Shown piece after piece: positions 42,400-52,826 of a stretch of 64,000 bases of DNA (the first letter of the stretch is position 1; the number at the start of each line of letters is the position of its first letter). The notes under the pieces were generated by a model. It did no database searches. It had not been told where the DNA came from and saw only the letters and a program-made list of their open reading frames with translations. The stretch is from NCBI GenBank assembly GCA_031761405.1, contig JASEVX010000005.1:3314050-3378049 (forward strand). The letters are read 5' to 3'. The DNA comes from Serripes groenlandicus. Taxonomy: Eukaryota > Mollusca > Bivalvia > Cardiida > Cardiidae. The translations under genes and the position numbers were made by a program.

Positions 42400-44989
42400 T
42401 GCTTCCTGGGTGAATCAACCAATCTACGCGATAAGACTGAAAACAGTGTGGTATAACGAGCCATTGCTCGTCATGTTTTCAACGGTCGTTTTGAGTGCAC
42501 TGTACGGAGTTTTAGGCCGTTTTCAACAGCATTTATGTCCAATCACTCTCACAGCTCACAAACTCATGGGACCTGGGAGAATCAACCCAGCTATGCGTTA
42601 GGACTGAAGACAGTATGGAAAGATGAGCCATTGCTAATCATGATTTCAAAGGTCGTTTTGTTTGTATTGTTGGGTGTTTTACGCCGGTTTCAACATCATA
42701 TACGTCAAATCACCCGCACTGTTCACATACTCATGCGTCCTGGGTAATTCAATCCAGCTACTCTATAGTACTGAACACACTGTGACAAAGGGAGCAATTG
42801 CCCGCCCTGCTTTCAGAGGTCGTTTTGTTTGTATTGTTGGGTGTTTTAGGCCGTTTTCCACATCATTCCAGTCATACCACCCCGTCAGTACACACACTCG
42901 TGATCCCTGGGTGAATCAACCCAGCTATGCAATAGACCTGAACACATTGTGGCAAGAGAAGCAATTGCCCGCCATGCTTTAAAATGTCGTTTTGTTTGCA
43001 TTGTATGGGTTTTGATCTTGGAAGCGAGTTGTTGCATGACTAAATAAGTGTGGAAAGAGGCATAAAATAGCTGCATGTGGGAAAGGGTTAGTATCTGTTC
43101 ACGGGTCTTCGCACCTCTGCAGGCCAAATCCCTTCCGGCGGTACAGTGAACGATTTTCCCATAACCCCGTTCCCACATATGCATACACTCCCTATAAATG
43201 AACTATCGAAAACATTGTGATAAAAACAGCCATTGCTCATCATGTTTTCAAAGGTCGTTTTGCTGGCATTGTTGGGGTTTTAGGCCGTTTTCAACAGCAT
43301 GTACGCCCAATTGCCATCACAGTGCACATACTCGTGTTTTTTGGGTGATTCTACACAGCTAGGCAATATGACTGAAAACAGTGTGGTAAGAGGAGCCATT
43401 GGTTATCATGTTTTCAAAGGTCGTTTTGATTGCGTTGTTGGTTGTTTTATGCCGTTTTCAACAGCATTTATGTTAAATACCCCTCACTGCTCACACACAC
43501 ACACACACACACATGCTTCCTGGGTGAATCAACCAATCTACGCGATAAGACTGAAAACAGTGTGGTATAACGAGCCATTGCTCGTCATGTTTTCAACGGT
43601 CGTTTTGAGTGCACTGTACGGAGTTTTAGGCCGTTTTCAACAGCATTTATGTCCAATCACTCTCACAGCTCACAAACTCATGGGACCTGGGAGAATCAAC
43701 CCAGCTATGCGTTAGGACTGAAGACAGTATGGAAAGATGAGCCATTGCTAATCATGATTTCAAAGGTCGTTTTGTTTGTATTGTTGGGTGTTTTACGCCG
43801 GTTTCAACATCATATACGTCAAATCACCCGCACTGTTCACATACTCATGCGTCCTGGGTAATTCAATCCAGCTACTCTATAGTACTGAACACACTGTGAC
43901 AAAGGGAGCAATTGCCCGCCCTGCTTTCAGAGGTCGTTTTGTTTGTATTGTTGGGTGTTTTGGGCCGTTTTCCACATCATTCCAGTCATACCACCCCGTC
44001 AGTACACACACTCGTGATCCCTGGGTGAATCAACCCAGCTATGCAATAGACCTGAACACATTGTGGCAAGAGAAGCAATTGCCCGCCATGCTTTAAAATG
44101 TCGTTTTGTTTGCATTGTATGGGTTTTGATCTTGGAAGCGAGTTGTTGCATGACTAAATAAGTGTGGAAAGAGGCATAAAATAGCTGCATGTGGGAAAGG
44201 GTTAGTATCTGTTCACGGGTCTTCGCACCTCTGCAGGCCAAATCCCTTTCGGCGGTACAGTGAACGATTTTCCCATAACCCCGTTCCCACATATGCATAC
44301 ACTCCCTATAAATGAACTATCGAAAACATTGTGATAAAAACAGCCATTGCTCATCATGTTTTCAAAGGTCGTTTTGCTGGCATTGTTGGGGTTTTAGGCC
44401 GTTTTCAACAGCATGTACGCCCAATTGCCATCACAGTGCACATACTCGTGTTTTTTGGGTGATTCTACACAGCTAGGCAATAGGACTGAAAACAGTGTGG
44501 TAAGAGGAGCCATTGGTTATCATGTTTTCAAAGGTCGTTTTGATTGCGTTGTTGGTTGTTTTATGCCGTTTTCAACATCATTTATGTTAAATACCCCTCA
44601 CTGCTCACACACACACGCACATGCTTCCTGGGTGAATCAACCAATCTACGCGATAAGACTGAAAACAGTGTGGTATAACGAGCCATTGCTCGTCATGTTT
44701 TCAACGGTCGTTTCGAGTGCACTGTACGGAGTTTTAGGCCGTTTTCAACAGCATTTATGTCCAATCACTCTCACAGCTCACAAACTCATGGGACCTGGGA
44801 GAATCAACCCAGCTATGCGTTAGGACTGAAGACAGTATGGAAAGATGAGCCATTGCTAATCATGATTTCAAAGGTCGTTTTGTTTGTATTGTTGGGTGTT
44901 TTACGCCGGTTTCAACATCATATACGTCAAATCACCCGCACTGTTCACATACTCATGCGTCCTGGGTAATTCAATCCAGCTACTCTATA

Positions 44990-46741
44990 TCTATCATGAA
45001 AATCATGAACCTGCATGTAGTAATGATGTCGGAACTACCATCGTGGTCATAAATACAACTTCAAGTGACAAAATTGGTTCAAGGGTGTATGACAAGCGCT
45101 ACTACTACCCTTTTTGTAGAAAATCACATACCAAGCTTCCTCGCCATCTTTCAACTATGCATGCAGATGAAAGCGAAGTGATTCAATATGAACATGAAAC
45201 CAACAGAAGTGTAAAAAACAAGATCCTTTGCAAAATAAGAAATTTAGGTAATCACCTCCATAATACTGAAGTAATAAAAGAAGGGAGTGGCAGTTTTATT
45301 GTCACTTACCGTCCCAGTTCCGAGTCATCGCGGGAGGACTATGTGCCATGCGATATGTGTCTTGGCTACTATGTAAAGTGGGATCTGTGGAAACATCTCA
45401 AAAGGTGCCCGTTGCTTCCAGAAGGGAAAAAAGTTCAAGGAAGGGTAATATCCAATAGTCAGTTGTTACTGCCTGTTTCCAGTCAAACAAGTGTGGGGCT
45501 GAGTAATGTTCTGACAACCCTTAGCTCTGACACGGTGTCAAGAGTTGTAAAAAATGATCAACTAATTCTTAAGCTTAGAGAGAAAATATAAATGAAATTG
45601 GGACATGACCTTGATCAGTTTTCAACAGTAAGGAATGCAATGAGAGAGCTTGGTATAACACTACAATGTTTGAGAGAAATGGTTGAGCCAAAGGATGCAA
45701 ATCTAGCAAAGTTCATACATCCTGCACATTTTCAGTCCGTAATTGCAGCTGCAAAACAAGTGGCAGGGTTCAGTGAAGTCACTCATCTGTTCAAGACACC
45801 TTCTCTAGCATTGAAAGTTGGTCATTCTGTGAGGCAATGTGCAAAGATACTAAAAGGCATTGCTCTACAGAATGGAGATGAAATTTTGTTGACACAGTCA
45901 TCCAGATTTCTGACATTGTGTGAAGACCTATGGACCGAGGCAATTTCTACGCACGCATTAAGGTCCCTAGGTGAAAAAAAAGAATCAAAGTAAAATTAAT
46001 ACCGTTGACTTATTTGAAAAAGAAAGGAAGCGCTGCCTATTCCGCATTGAACGTAAGCAGCTGCTTTACAGAGGCTTGGACAGATTTGTGTGAGGCTACG
46101 ATTGTCCAAATCATACTGTTCAACAGAAGAAGGCAAGGGGAGGTCTCAAAAATGAAACTTCAAGATTTACTAGGGGAACATAATGGAGAAGAAAAAGATG
46201 TTCAGAATTGCCTTACACAATTGGAGAAAAAGCTGTGTAAAACCTTAACTAGATTAGAAAGTGTTGGCAAGCGAGGAAGAACTGTGCCTGTTATACTCAC
46301 AAATGAGATGAAAAAATGGATAGAACTTTTTGTGCAGTGCCGGGGGAAAGCTGGAGTAAATACAAACAACAACTATGTGTTTGCTGGAGCAAACTATGGG
46401 TCCATGAACCATGTTAGAGGCTCTGACTGCCTGAGGGTTTTTAGTGAGGACTGTGGAGCCAAGGAACCAAAATTGCTGCGGTCAACTAAACTTCGAAAAC
46501 AGATAGCGACCTTATCTCAAGTCCTGAATTTAAAGGACAATGAAATGGACCTGTTGGCAGATTTCTTGGGACATGATATTCGTTCCACAGAGAATTCTAC
46601 AGATTTCCTGAACATACGCTACAAATAGCCAAAGTATCGAAACTACTTTTCTCTCTGGAAAATGGTCAGTTTAGTGAACAGTGTGGCAAGACGCTGTCAG
46701 ATATCGAAGTTAATGAAGGTAAGAGAAAAAATGTTGAATAG
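44990..46741 (+). pseudogene. C2H2 / tyrosine-recombinase (Crypton-like) coding remnant
   Basis: Immediately after the satellite ends, a coding-like frame runs to 45,588, is stopped by one TAA (45,589-45,591) and continues in the same frame to about 45,975. It then shifts at an A8 run ('gtgaaaaaaaagaatc') and goes on to about 46,585. It shifts once more and ends at a TAG at 46,739-46,741. Near the N-terminus lies a degraded C2H2 finger (PFC...LPRHLSTMH; the first Cys is a Tyr). A second finger follows, PCDMC with HLKRC (C-x2-C-x12-H-x3-C). The third block has features of tyrosine recombinases: Arg in NRRRQGE (near 46,122), a TKLRKQ segment, LGHD (near 46,569), and HREFYR after the last shift (46,586), which supplies the likely nucleophile Tyr. 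A good splice donor (AAG|GTAAGA) lies at 46,718/46,719. The 5' end is missing, cut off at the array edge. The assignment to a Crypton-like or other YR element is inference; I recognise the general family architecture, not a named gene. Confidence 0.6.
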
Positions 46742-46976
46742 TCTGATACAACAGTTGCATATATATATATAAAACAAAACTAAGTGCTTTATCATATTAT
46801 TTATAAGCAAAGTACTTTGTAGGTCGGGTCGAAAAGAGGGGCATACTTCTTATAAAAACCTTTACTGAATTATACACTCTTTTCTGTGTGTTTAAGCTAT
46901 ATATCTCTATATATAAGCTATATATATGTTTTGAAAAAAAAAATCTGGCATGAATAACAAAACCAAAATCCTAAAT
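46742..46976. other. AT-rich spacer, no gene seen
   Basis: Contains a short (AT)n stretch near 46,759-46,771 and a second 'tatatatctctatatataagctatatata' region near 46,900. No coding frame, RNA gene or repeat family was recognised. Low-complexity AT tracts such as these are common next to transposon debris. Confidence 0.5.
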
Positions 46977-47434
46977 AAAACAAGAGGGCCATCATGGCCC
47001 TAGTTCCCTCACCTGAATTATACAATGTACTGCGATACAAAACAAATCAAGAAAATTATTCTGAATGCATCCTCAACAATGTTAAAAAGATTTGACTTCA
47101 TTTGGCCAAAGTAATTTATTTATTTTTTATTCCAAGATGGACTAGATATCATCAAGACAACATTCTGACAAAGTTTTAACTTGCTCAAAGTAAAAATGCA
47201 GCCTGCAGAAATTGAACAATATTTCCCTTTATTGACCTAGTTTATGCCACAATATGACCCATATTCCAACTTGACCTAGATATAATTCACACAAAATTTC
47301 AAGCTGATGAAGCAAAAAAATGTGGCATCCAAAGTGTTTAAAAGATTTTCCTTCAATTTGGAGTAGTTACCTAGTTTTTGACCCTACATTACTCATACTC
47401 GAACTTGGCCTAGATAATATTTAGATTAAATGTA
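46977..47434 (+). repeat. Bivalve interspersed repeat (AACAAGAGGGCC family)
   Basis: Starts with 'aaaacaagagggccatcatggccc' and contains a ~165-base internal near-repeat: 'gacctagtttatgcc...cccatattccaacttgacctagat' followed by 'acctagtttttgaccc...ctcatactcgaacttggcctagat'. The same end sequence, reversed (ggccctcttgtttt), closes the repeats at ~55,521-55,544 and ~55,990-56,014. Similar repeats are widespread in bivalve genomes, which I know in general terms; I cannot assign a catalogue name. It is non-coding. Confidence 0.75.
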
Positions 47435-47435
47435 G

Positions 47436-47735
47436 CAACAAGAGTACCGCAAACGGTACATAATACGCCCGTCAGGAACTTCTTTGTAAGTTTCCTCTTT
47501 GTTTTGATATATTGTTTGTTTGTAAAAAGTTAACAAAGTCGTTCAGGAATAAGTTGTTAAAGAATAATGGGAAACTATGAAAAATGCATAACTCATGCAG
47601 AAATTGACAAATATTCTAAGTCCAAAAAGGGGCATAACTCATTCAAAAATTGAATCCCAGGAAATATGAACTTGATCTGTGACACATCACTACAAATCCT
47701 TATACAAAATTTCAGCTCAGTACATACTACCCACT
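47436..47735 (+). repeat. Interspersed repeat starting caacaagagtaccgc...
   Basis: Begins with a palindrome GTACCG-caaa-CGGTAC at 47,444-47,459 and contains 'aaaaaggggcataactcatt' and 'atgcataactcatgcag', motifs typical of bivalve repeats. It ends near 47,735 where a coding-like minus-strand segment begins. It seems to have inserted into, or next to, that segment. Confidence 0.55.
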
Positions 47736-47874
47736 CGAAAAATCGAGCCCAGGGATCATCATCATTTTCATTATCAAAACATACATTCTGACCTATAAAA
47801 TTATCGTCAATATCATCATCATTGTCAAGCTCTATGTCACTGCCGTCGCTCAGCTCGCTCAAGCGGTCCGGCAT
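47731..47874 (-). CDS. Possible N-terminal exon of an unrecognised acidic protein
   Basis: Reading leftwards from an ATG at 47,874, the frame gives a very acidic start (MPDRLSELSDGSDIELD followed by runs of Asp and Asn) to about residue 48 (DPWARFFEWV), where it meets the repeat at 47,436-47,735. The style resembles the acidic N-terminus of transposase-like proteins such as piggyBac, but no catalytic part is present and that link is only a guess. No neighbouring exon was found. A CpG-containing stretch with YY1-like and CRE-like motifs lies about 470 bases upstream (48,346-48,395). It could be a truncated element or the first exon of a host gene. Confidence 0.25.
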
Positions 47875-47879
47875 TGAAA

Positions 47880-48640
47880 AATGTTCGACAATTTTTTACT
47901 TCTAATGCAGACTTTTTGCTACTTCCGTGTTTATAAATTTCTGCGCAAACTTTTCGCGCATATCCGGTAACTATTCCGGAAATCAAAAATCTACTATATT
48001 TTCTAATAAAATCGAATATCAAAACATTGACAGTTGTCAAATAATGGTTGATTTTGTTCAGTTATACATATTAAATATTTTTTAAATAAAAATCATCTGA
48101 CATACAAGTACGATTATTCACAGAAACGACCAAAATCTGTAGTCGCTACACGGACCGATATGTTGTTTTGCTAATGACCTTCCGACATTTGGCAAATAGT
48201 TGATATATTAAGCGAAGTTGGCATCAAATTACCCAATAAATATGAAAAAGATTAGTTAACCTTTCTAATTAAACATGTTTTTACTCATTTACCAAAAGAT
48301 TAGGCTTCTTTATAGGATTTCTTGTCTTGTAGCAATAGGATTTTCAAAATGGCGGCGGTCGAAAACGTGCCGATGACGTACGTATCACGTCATCACCGAT
48401 CACTGACAAGTATTAATTTTTGGGATGTTGAGGGTACTTAAACAATGAAGCATGACTTGTTCATCTTTTTTTTAATGTGCAAAATGCAGTTTAAGGAAAA
48501 CATATCCTCGACATAATTATATAAAAAAACTGCGCTTTTGTCACTGGGCGTAATAATACACATTTATGATTGGCTAACAGGAGTGAGGCTGATACTTGCT
48601 ATTTTTTGACACAATAACTTAATTGTTGAACATTTATTTG
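47880..48640. other. Intergenic AT-rich stretch
   Basis: No coding frame or RNA gene is supported here. The one point of note is the motif cluster at 48,346-48,395. The remainder is AT-rich sequence with short A and T runs (e.g. 'tttttttaatgtgc' near 48,469). Confidence 0.5.
48346..48395. promoter_or_regulatory. YY1-like and CRE-like motif cluster
   Basis: AAAATGGCGGC at 48,346-48,356 matches the animal YY1 core, and a near-palindromic 'gatgacgtacgtatcacgtcatc' follows at about 48,372-48,394 with two CRE-type half-sites (TGACGT and ACGTCA). Such pairs are frequent in TATA-less animal promoters. It lies upstream of the minus-strand start at 47,874. Function is inferred from motif match only. 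Confidence 0.3.
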
Positions 48641-48641
48641 T

Positions 48642-48897
48642 TTATGGTCTTGGCCGAACATATTGTCCATGTCCGAAAATCCGTGAGTTGTGAGTTGCGA
48701 ATATGGACATGTTACTTGTGAGCTGAATTGGCCATATTTGTGTTTTTAAATAGTGAATTGTGGGTTGCAACCCACAAGTATCAATTTTCCCCACAAGTCT
48801 ATTTTGTACTACCCTCTCATGAGAGCGGACGCACGGACGACGGACACCACACCACGGCATAAGCTCTTCTGGCCTTTGGCCACTAGAGCTAAAAAGC
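48642..48897 (-). repeat. Interspersed repeat ending 'ttttagctctagtggcc' (minus)
   Basis: Read on the minus strand, 48,897 down to about 48,818 matches the plus-strand sequence at about 54,895-54,980: 'agctcta-tggcc-aaggccagaag-gcttatg' and 'gtccgtcgtccgtg'. The inner part of the repeat towards 48,642 was not matched in this window. The repeat abuts the transposase remnant that begins at 48,898 and probably truncated its 5' part. Confidence 0.6.
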
Positions 48898-50983
48898 ACA
48901 AACTTACTTCACTACTGGAAACCTTGAGCTTCAATTAGGAGAAGTCCTTACTAGGGTTGGTGTTATGGAATCAATCCATGATAACTTTGATACAGAACGA
49001 CCGACTACAATCACAGACATCACAGATGAAATCGAGTACAAGAAACTGAGAGAAGATGGGGAGTTTTTAAGTGTGAAGAACAATATAAGTCTGACGATGT
49101 TTACCGACGGCATTCCCCTTTTCAAAAGTGCAGGGGTATCTTTATGGCCTGTCTACCTCCTAATAAATGAAATTCCAAGAAATGACAGGTTTCGTAATAA
49201 AACTATGGTGCTTTGGGGAATCTGGCAGGGAATTGGGAAGCCCAATATGACACTTGTGGAAGACCTTCGGTTGATCTATTCTGTTGGATTACGGTTTAAT
49301 TTGAAAACAACAGAATTTGTATGCAGGGCCATTCTACTTGTAGTGACCATGGGCTTGCAAGCCAGATCAGCAGTTCTACATATGACACAACTTAATGGTG
49401 AATTTTCTTGTGTCTACTGCATGCACAAAGGAAAAGTGGTCAAGTGAACCTCTTTTCCTCAGGAATGCCGAAGAAATATCTAGAGATGGAAAAACAGCGC
49501 AGAGATTAAATAAAAGGGTCAATGGTTTTACAGGAGAAAGTGTGTTTAATTACCTTCCGCATTTTACAATCAATAATAACGTTGTCATAGATTATATGCA
49601 TGGATTGCTTTTAGGTATCACAAAAAAGTTTTTGACACTATGGTTCGATAATAAATCAGCCAATCAGGCATACTATACTGGGAACCAAATTAAAGAAGTG
49701 GATAAGATTATGAAGTCAATCACTCCTCCATACCTCATCAAGAGGTTGCCACGCAGGCTGTCAAATACAATGCACCACTGGAGTGCTTCTGAACTTCGAT
49801 CTTGGTTCTTGTTCTACGCTCTTCCCTGTTTGTCTGGAAAATTGCCAAATTTGTACTTGAAACACTTTAGCACAGTTGTGGAAGCTACATATATTCTTCT
49901 TGGGGAAGCTATCGCAGAAGTTAACTTGCAGGGAGCTGAAATATTATTGAATAGTATTGTAAAAACTACTGACAAGCTGTATGCTGCTAGTGTTGTTGGA
50001 CTCAATGTACACAACTTACTTCACTTGTGTGATTGTGTAAGAAAATGGGGGTCCTATTTGCGCTTGGTCTTGAAGTGGATAAGATTATGAAGTCAATCAC
50101 TCCTCCATACCTCGTCAAGAGGTTGCCACGCAAGCTGTCAAATACAATGCACCACTGGAGTGCTTCTGAACTTCGATCTTGGTTATTGTTCTACGCTCTT
50201 CCCTGTTTGTCTGGAAAATTGCCAAATGTGTACTTGAAACACTTTAGCACAGTTGTGGAAGCTACATATATTCTTCTTGGGGAAGTTATCGCAGACGTTA
50301 ACTTGCAGAGAGCTGAAATATTATTGAATAGTTTTGTAAAAACTACTGACAATCTGTATGCTGCTTGTGTTGTTGGACTCAATGTACACAACTTACTTCA
50401 CTTGTGTAAGAAAATGGGGGTCCTATTTGGGCTTGATCTTGTTTTAGTTTTAAAAAAAAGTGTCCATGGAACAGGAAATGTTTGCAGGCAGATATTTTGG
50501 TCACTCCAAGCCCAAAAGTGAATCGAAAACATTTCAACAATGCCTGTTGGGGAAGATGTTAAAGTATTTGTTGCATCAATACATGATGGCAAATCTGATA
50601 GCAGTACAACAGTATCAGCACAGCAGTGTTTGGTGAAAACAACAATCGCACTACAAGAAAACTACGAATTTGCAGATGAAATAAAAGCTGAACTGGTAAA
50701 GTTGATACAGTGTGATCAACCATCATTGTTTCTCAAAGCAAAACAGATTGTGCGTAATGGTAACATTATCTATAGCAAAGTGTGCAATAAAGTGAAGAAG
50801 AGGAATTCCTTTACAGTTACAATGACAGGAAATCTGGAGTTAGGGAACATGTTTGAAGTACATTACTTCCTAGAACATCAACCTAGCCTGCATGTGTTTG
50901 CAGTAGGTAAAAAGGTTAAGACTGTCGGTGGCGTTCTACCCGCTAATACTCTTCACATTCAGCGAGCTGAATATACAAGGTAA
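48898..50983 (+). pseudogene. EnSpm/CACTA-type transposase remnant (Tnp2-like)
   Basis: Coding similarity begins right after the repeat edge, in frame with the ATG at 48,965 and open upstream of it, so the true start is lost. Typical features of metazoan EnSpm/Tnp2 transposases appear in order: LTMFTDGIPLFKS with WPVYLLINEIP (about 49,090-49,180); a GIWQGIGKPNM segment; C-x2-C in FSCVYCMHKG (near 49,405); then, after a frameshift near 49,430, VIDYMHGLLLGITKKFLTLWF (near 49,590). A helical region ending GLNVHNLLHL is present twice because of a 377-base tandem duplication. After another break near 50,450-50,540 the C-terminal part follows, with NGNIIYSKVCNKVKKRNSF and an EVHYFLEH segment, up to a TAA after 50,983. 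At least two frame breaks and the duplication make it non-functional. The assignment rests on recognised motif order; no terminal inverted repeats (CACTA/G) were found. Confidence 0.75.
49695..50440 (+). repeat. 377-bp tandem duplication inside the transposase remnant
   Basis: 'gaagtggataagattatgaag' begins at 49,695 and again at 50,072. Copy 1 is 49,695-50,071 and copy 2 is 50,072 to about 50,440. Copies differ by scattered substitutions and by 8 bases ('gtgattgt') present only in copy 1 near 50,030. At the protein level both copies read through VDKIMKSITPPYL to NVHNLLHLC, but the shift after copy 1 leads to a different frame. The divergence between copies shows that the duplication is not a recent assembly stutter. 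Confidence 0.9.
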
Positions 50984-50999
50984 AAAAAGGTACGAAATA

Positions 51000-51223
51000 A
51001 TTTTGGGCGAAATAGGTACATACGAAATAAGGTGACTGAAGTAATCTTCATGAACGTGTAATTTTCATGAATAGCAAAACAATGGCTTCATTCACGCTTT
51101 TATACGTTCTGTTTATATTTCTGTGATAGTTATTTTAAACCGTTTACTTCTACTTAGCTGTTTCAATTCATTTTCGGACTTTCATTTATTCAATAACTAA
51201 AATAAAAATAAAAATTGATCGAT
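51000..51223. other. Spacer without recognised features
   Basis: AT-rich sequence with the imperfect repeat 'tacgaaataa' (50,991 and 51,021). Nothing further was recognised between the EnSpm remnant and the coding-like segment that starts near 51,224. Confidence 0.4.
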
Positions 51224-51753
51224 ATGGGACTTGAATTATATAAACATGTATACGAGACAAATAAGTCTCTTATAGATCATATGTAAGAAGAAATCTCAAG
51301 CACGAGCAACGTAAATTAAAACTTAAACATTCTCTATCAAAAAGACAGCTGCTTATTACTAAAAGACTATTACGCAGAAACCAGAAACGAGGAAAATTGC
51401 AAACTTAAAGAGTTAGGTGATAGCGCGAACGTGTCGTGCTATCTCCTGATTTATATGAGCCGGTTACGCCGAATCCATCTAATCCTAAACAGTTGATTGA
51501 TAATTACTTATGTTCAGACAGAACAATTACATTTTTCGAAAATGAATTACAGTGTCCATGTAAGAACAAACTTGAAGGTTTCTTTAAAATTCTAAGTGAT
51601 ATCTCTGCGGATGCTAGCTTTTTTTATAATTTTTTTGATATAGATTTTCTTATCCTTGCCTTTGACTTTTATATGTGTGATGTTTTATATCAAGACCTTA
51701 TTAACTTTATTATTCAACTGAATGAAAGACATCAATTTATTGTGCTTAATTAA
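51224..51753 (+). pseudogene. Coding-like remnant of unknown family
   Basis: A frame beginning at ATG 51,224 (MGLELYKHVYETNKSLIDH) is interrupted by two TAA codons, continues as NILYQKDSCLLLKDYYAETRNEE to a shift near 51,430, and then runs uninterrupted to a TAA after 51,753 (DLYEPVTPNPSNPKQLID, later a Phe/Tyr/Asp-rich tail). Amino-acid composition and length suggest decayed coding sequence, but I do not recognise a domain. A chance open frame cannot be excluded. Confidence 0.22.
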
Positions 51754-52826
51754 TTATTCTATAAATCATTTTTTCTGAATGATTTTATGATCGACTTTTT
51801 ATATGTGTTAAAGGAATACGCTCGGCTGAAATTTAAACTATATGACTAAATAGCACTACAGTAATGTATCATTTTGATGTAATTACTTTTTTTTACATGC
51901 TTGCACTACCAAGATATATGCTTTTAAAGTTTGTGTTTTCACGTCGGTATCGATCGCCTAGGCGCCGCCATCTTTGCTTATAATCAACTTCCTGTAACGT
52001 CAGTTACCCACTTCCGATTAGCACCGTATGGATTACTAAATTTTCAGATCGCTATCTTATCTTAGGTAAAGGTCAAAATTGGCCGAATGCGAAAAAGGGC
52101 CAGTCTAAAAAGGCCGATTATAGGTCCAGAAAGAAAGGCCAATTCCCCAAAATGTCTGGTACAAAAAGACCGATTATGAGGAAGGACCACTTTTTGAAGT
52201 TTAATGGTGTAGGTATTGTATATATGTATGTTTGTTTTAGATTATTAATTCACCATAGTGGGGCGGGCGGTACATTTATCCGTGTTATAATTGATTACAG
52301 TTTGCTTTGAATGTTTATTTTAACTTCCGTAATTAGATAATATGAGAAGTTTGAGAACGTAATTGCCGTTAATTTTTTGAATAAGATAATAGAGATGTTT
52401 GAGAACGTAATTGCCGTTAATTAATTTATCAGGTAAAAAAAAGGCGATGGAAGGTAAACAAAAACACGACCTTGGCATGTGTAAAAGACATTAGAAATTA
52501 GGAAATTCAAATAAGTATAATGATTGCAAACATTTGAAAACATAATGGTAATGTTGAAAACATAACGGTAAAAGGAGAAATGCTAATTTTGAGCAATGTC
52601 ACCTTTATTCACGATGTTTTTCAAAAGTCGTCTGCTACAAACGCGTCTTCAACAAGAAAATGGTCGACGTGTTCAATAAAAGCCTCGGCGGTGCTTTGTT
52701 GGTAGATCATAAGTAGTGTCTGATTGCTACCGGAAATATGATTGGGTTTTATGACCTTTAATTGGTTTTCAATAAAGAACGGTACAATGTTTTTAATTTT
52801 CGATGGTAAAACATGGTAAATCTCTT
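51754..52826. other. Gene-poor AT-rich stretch
   Basis: No convincing gene. It contains a YY1-like GCCGCCATCTTT near 51,967, degraded repeats reading 'aaaaggccgattat', and a perfect 25-base direct repeat 'tttgagaacgtaattgccg...' at 52,350-52,374 and 52,398-52,422 (48-base spacing). A 97-codon minus-strand frame (52,621-52,914) overlaps MITE sequence and is not called. Confidence 0.45.

Larger units (their letters stand above)
28644..44989. repeat. Satellite array, domain 2: ~1,115-bp tandem units with (CA)n
   Basis: A landmark 'gactgaaaacagtgtggtaagagg' recurs near 29,310, 30,423, 31,547, 32,438, 33,546, 34,661, 35,785, 36,909, 37,802, 38,918, 40,024, 41,146, 42,266, 43,370 and 44,484. Most spacings are 1,104-1,124; two are about 890. 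Compared with the 1,336-bp unit this one has one copy of the 242-base block rather than two, keeps about 86 bases that domain 1 has lost, and has an extra ~165-base monomer with 'cagtgcacatactcgtgttttttgggtg' and a (CA)n tract. Units are more divergent from each other than in domain 1. The array stops abruptly at 44,989, inside 'ctactctata'. No coding function is inferred. Confidence 0.95.

Noticed and set aside
1..44989. Hammerhead ribozyme in the satellite
   Set aside because: I searched by eye for CTGATGA with a following GAAA core on both strands of a unit and found none.
1..44989. CRISPR array
   Set aside because: The repeats are long contiguous tandem units without unique spacers, and the sequence is eukaryotic.
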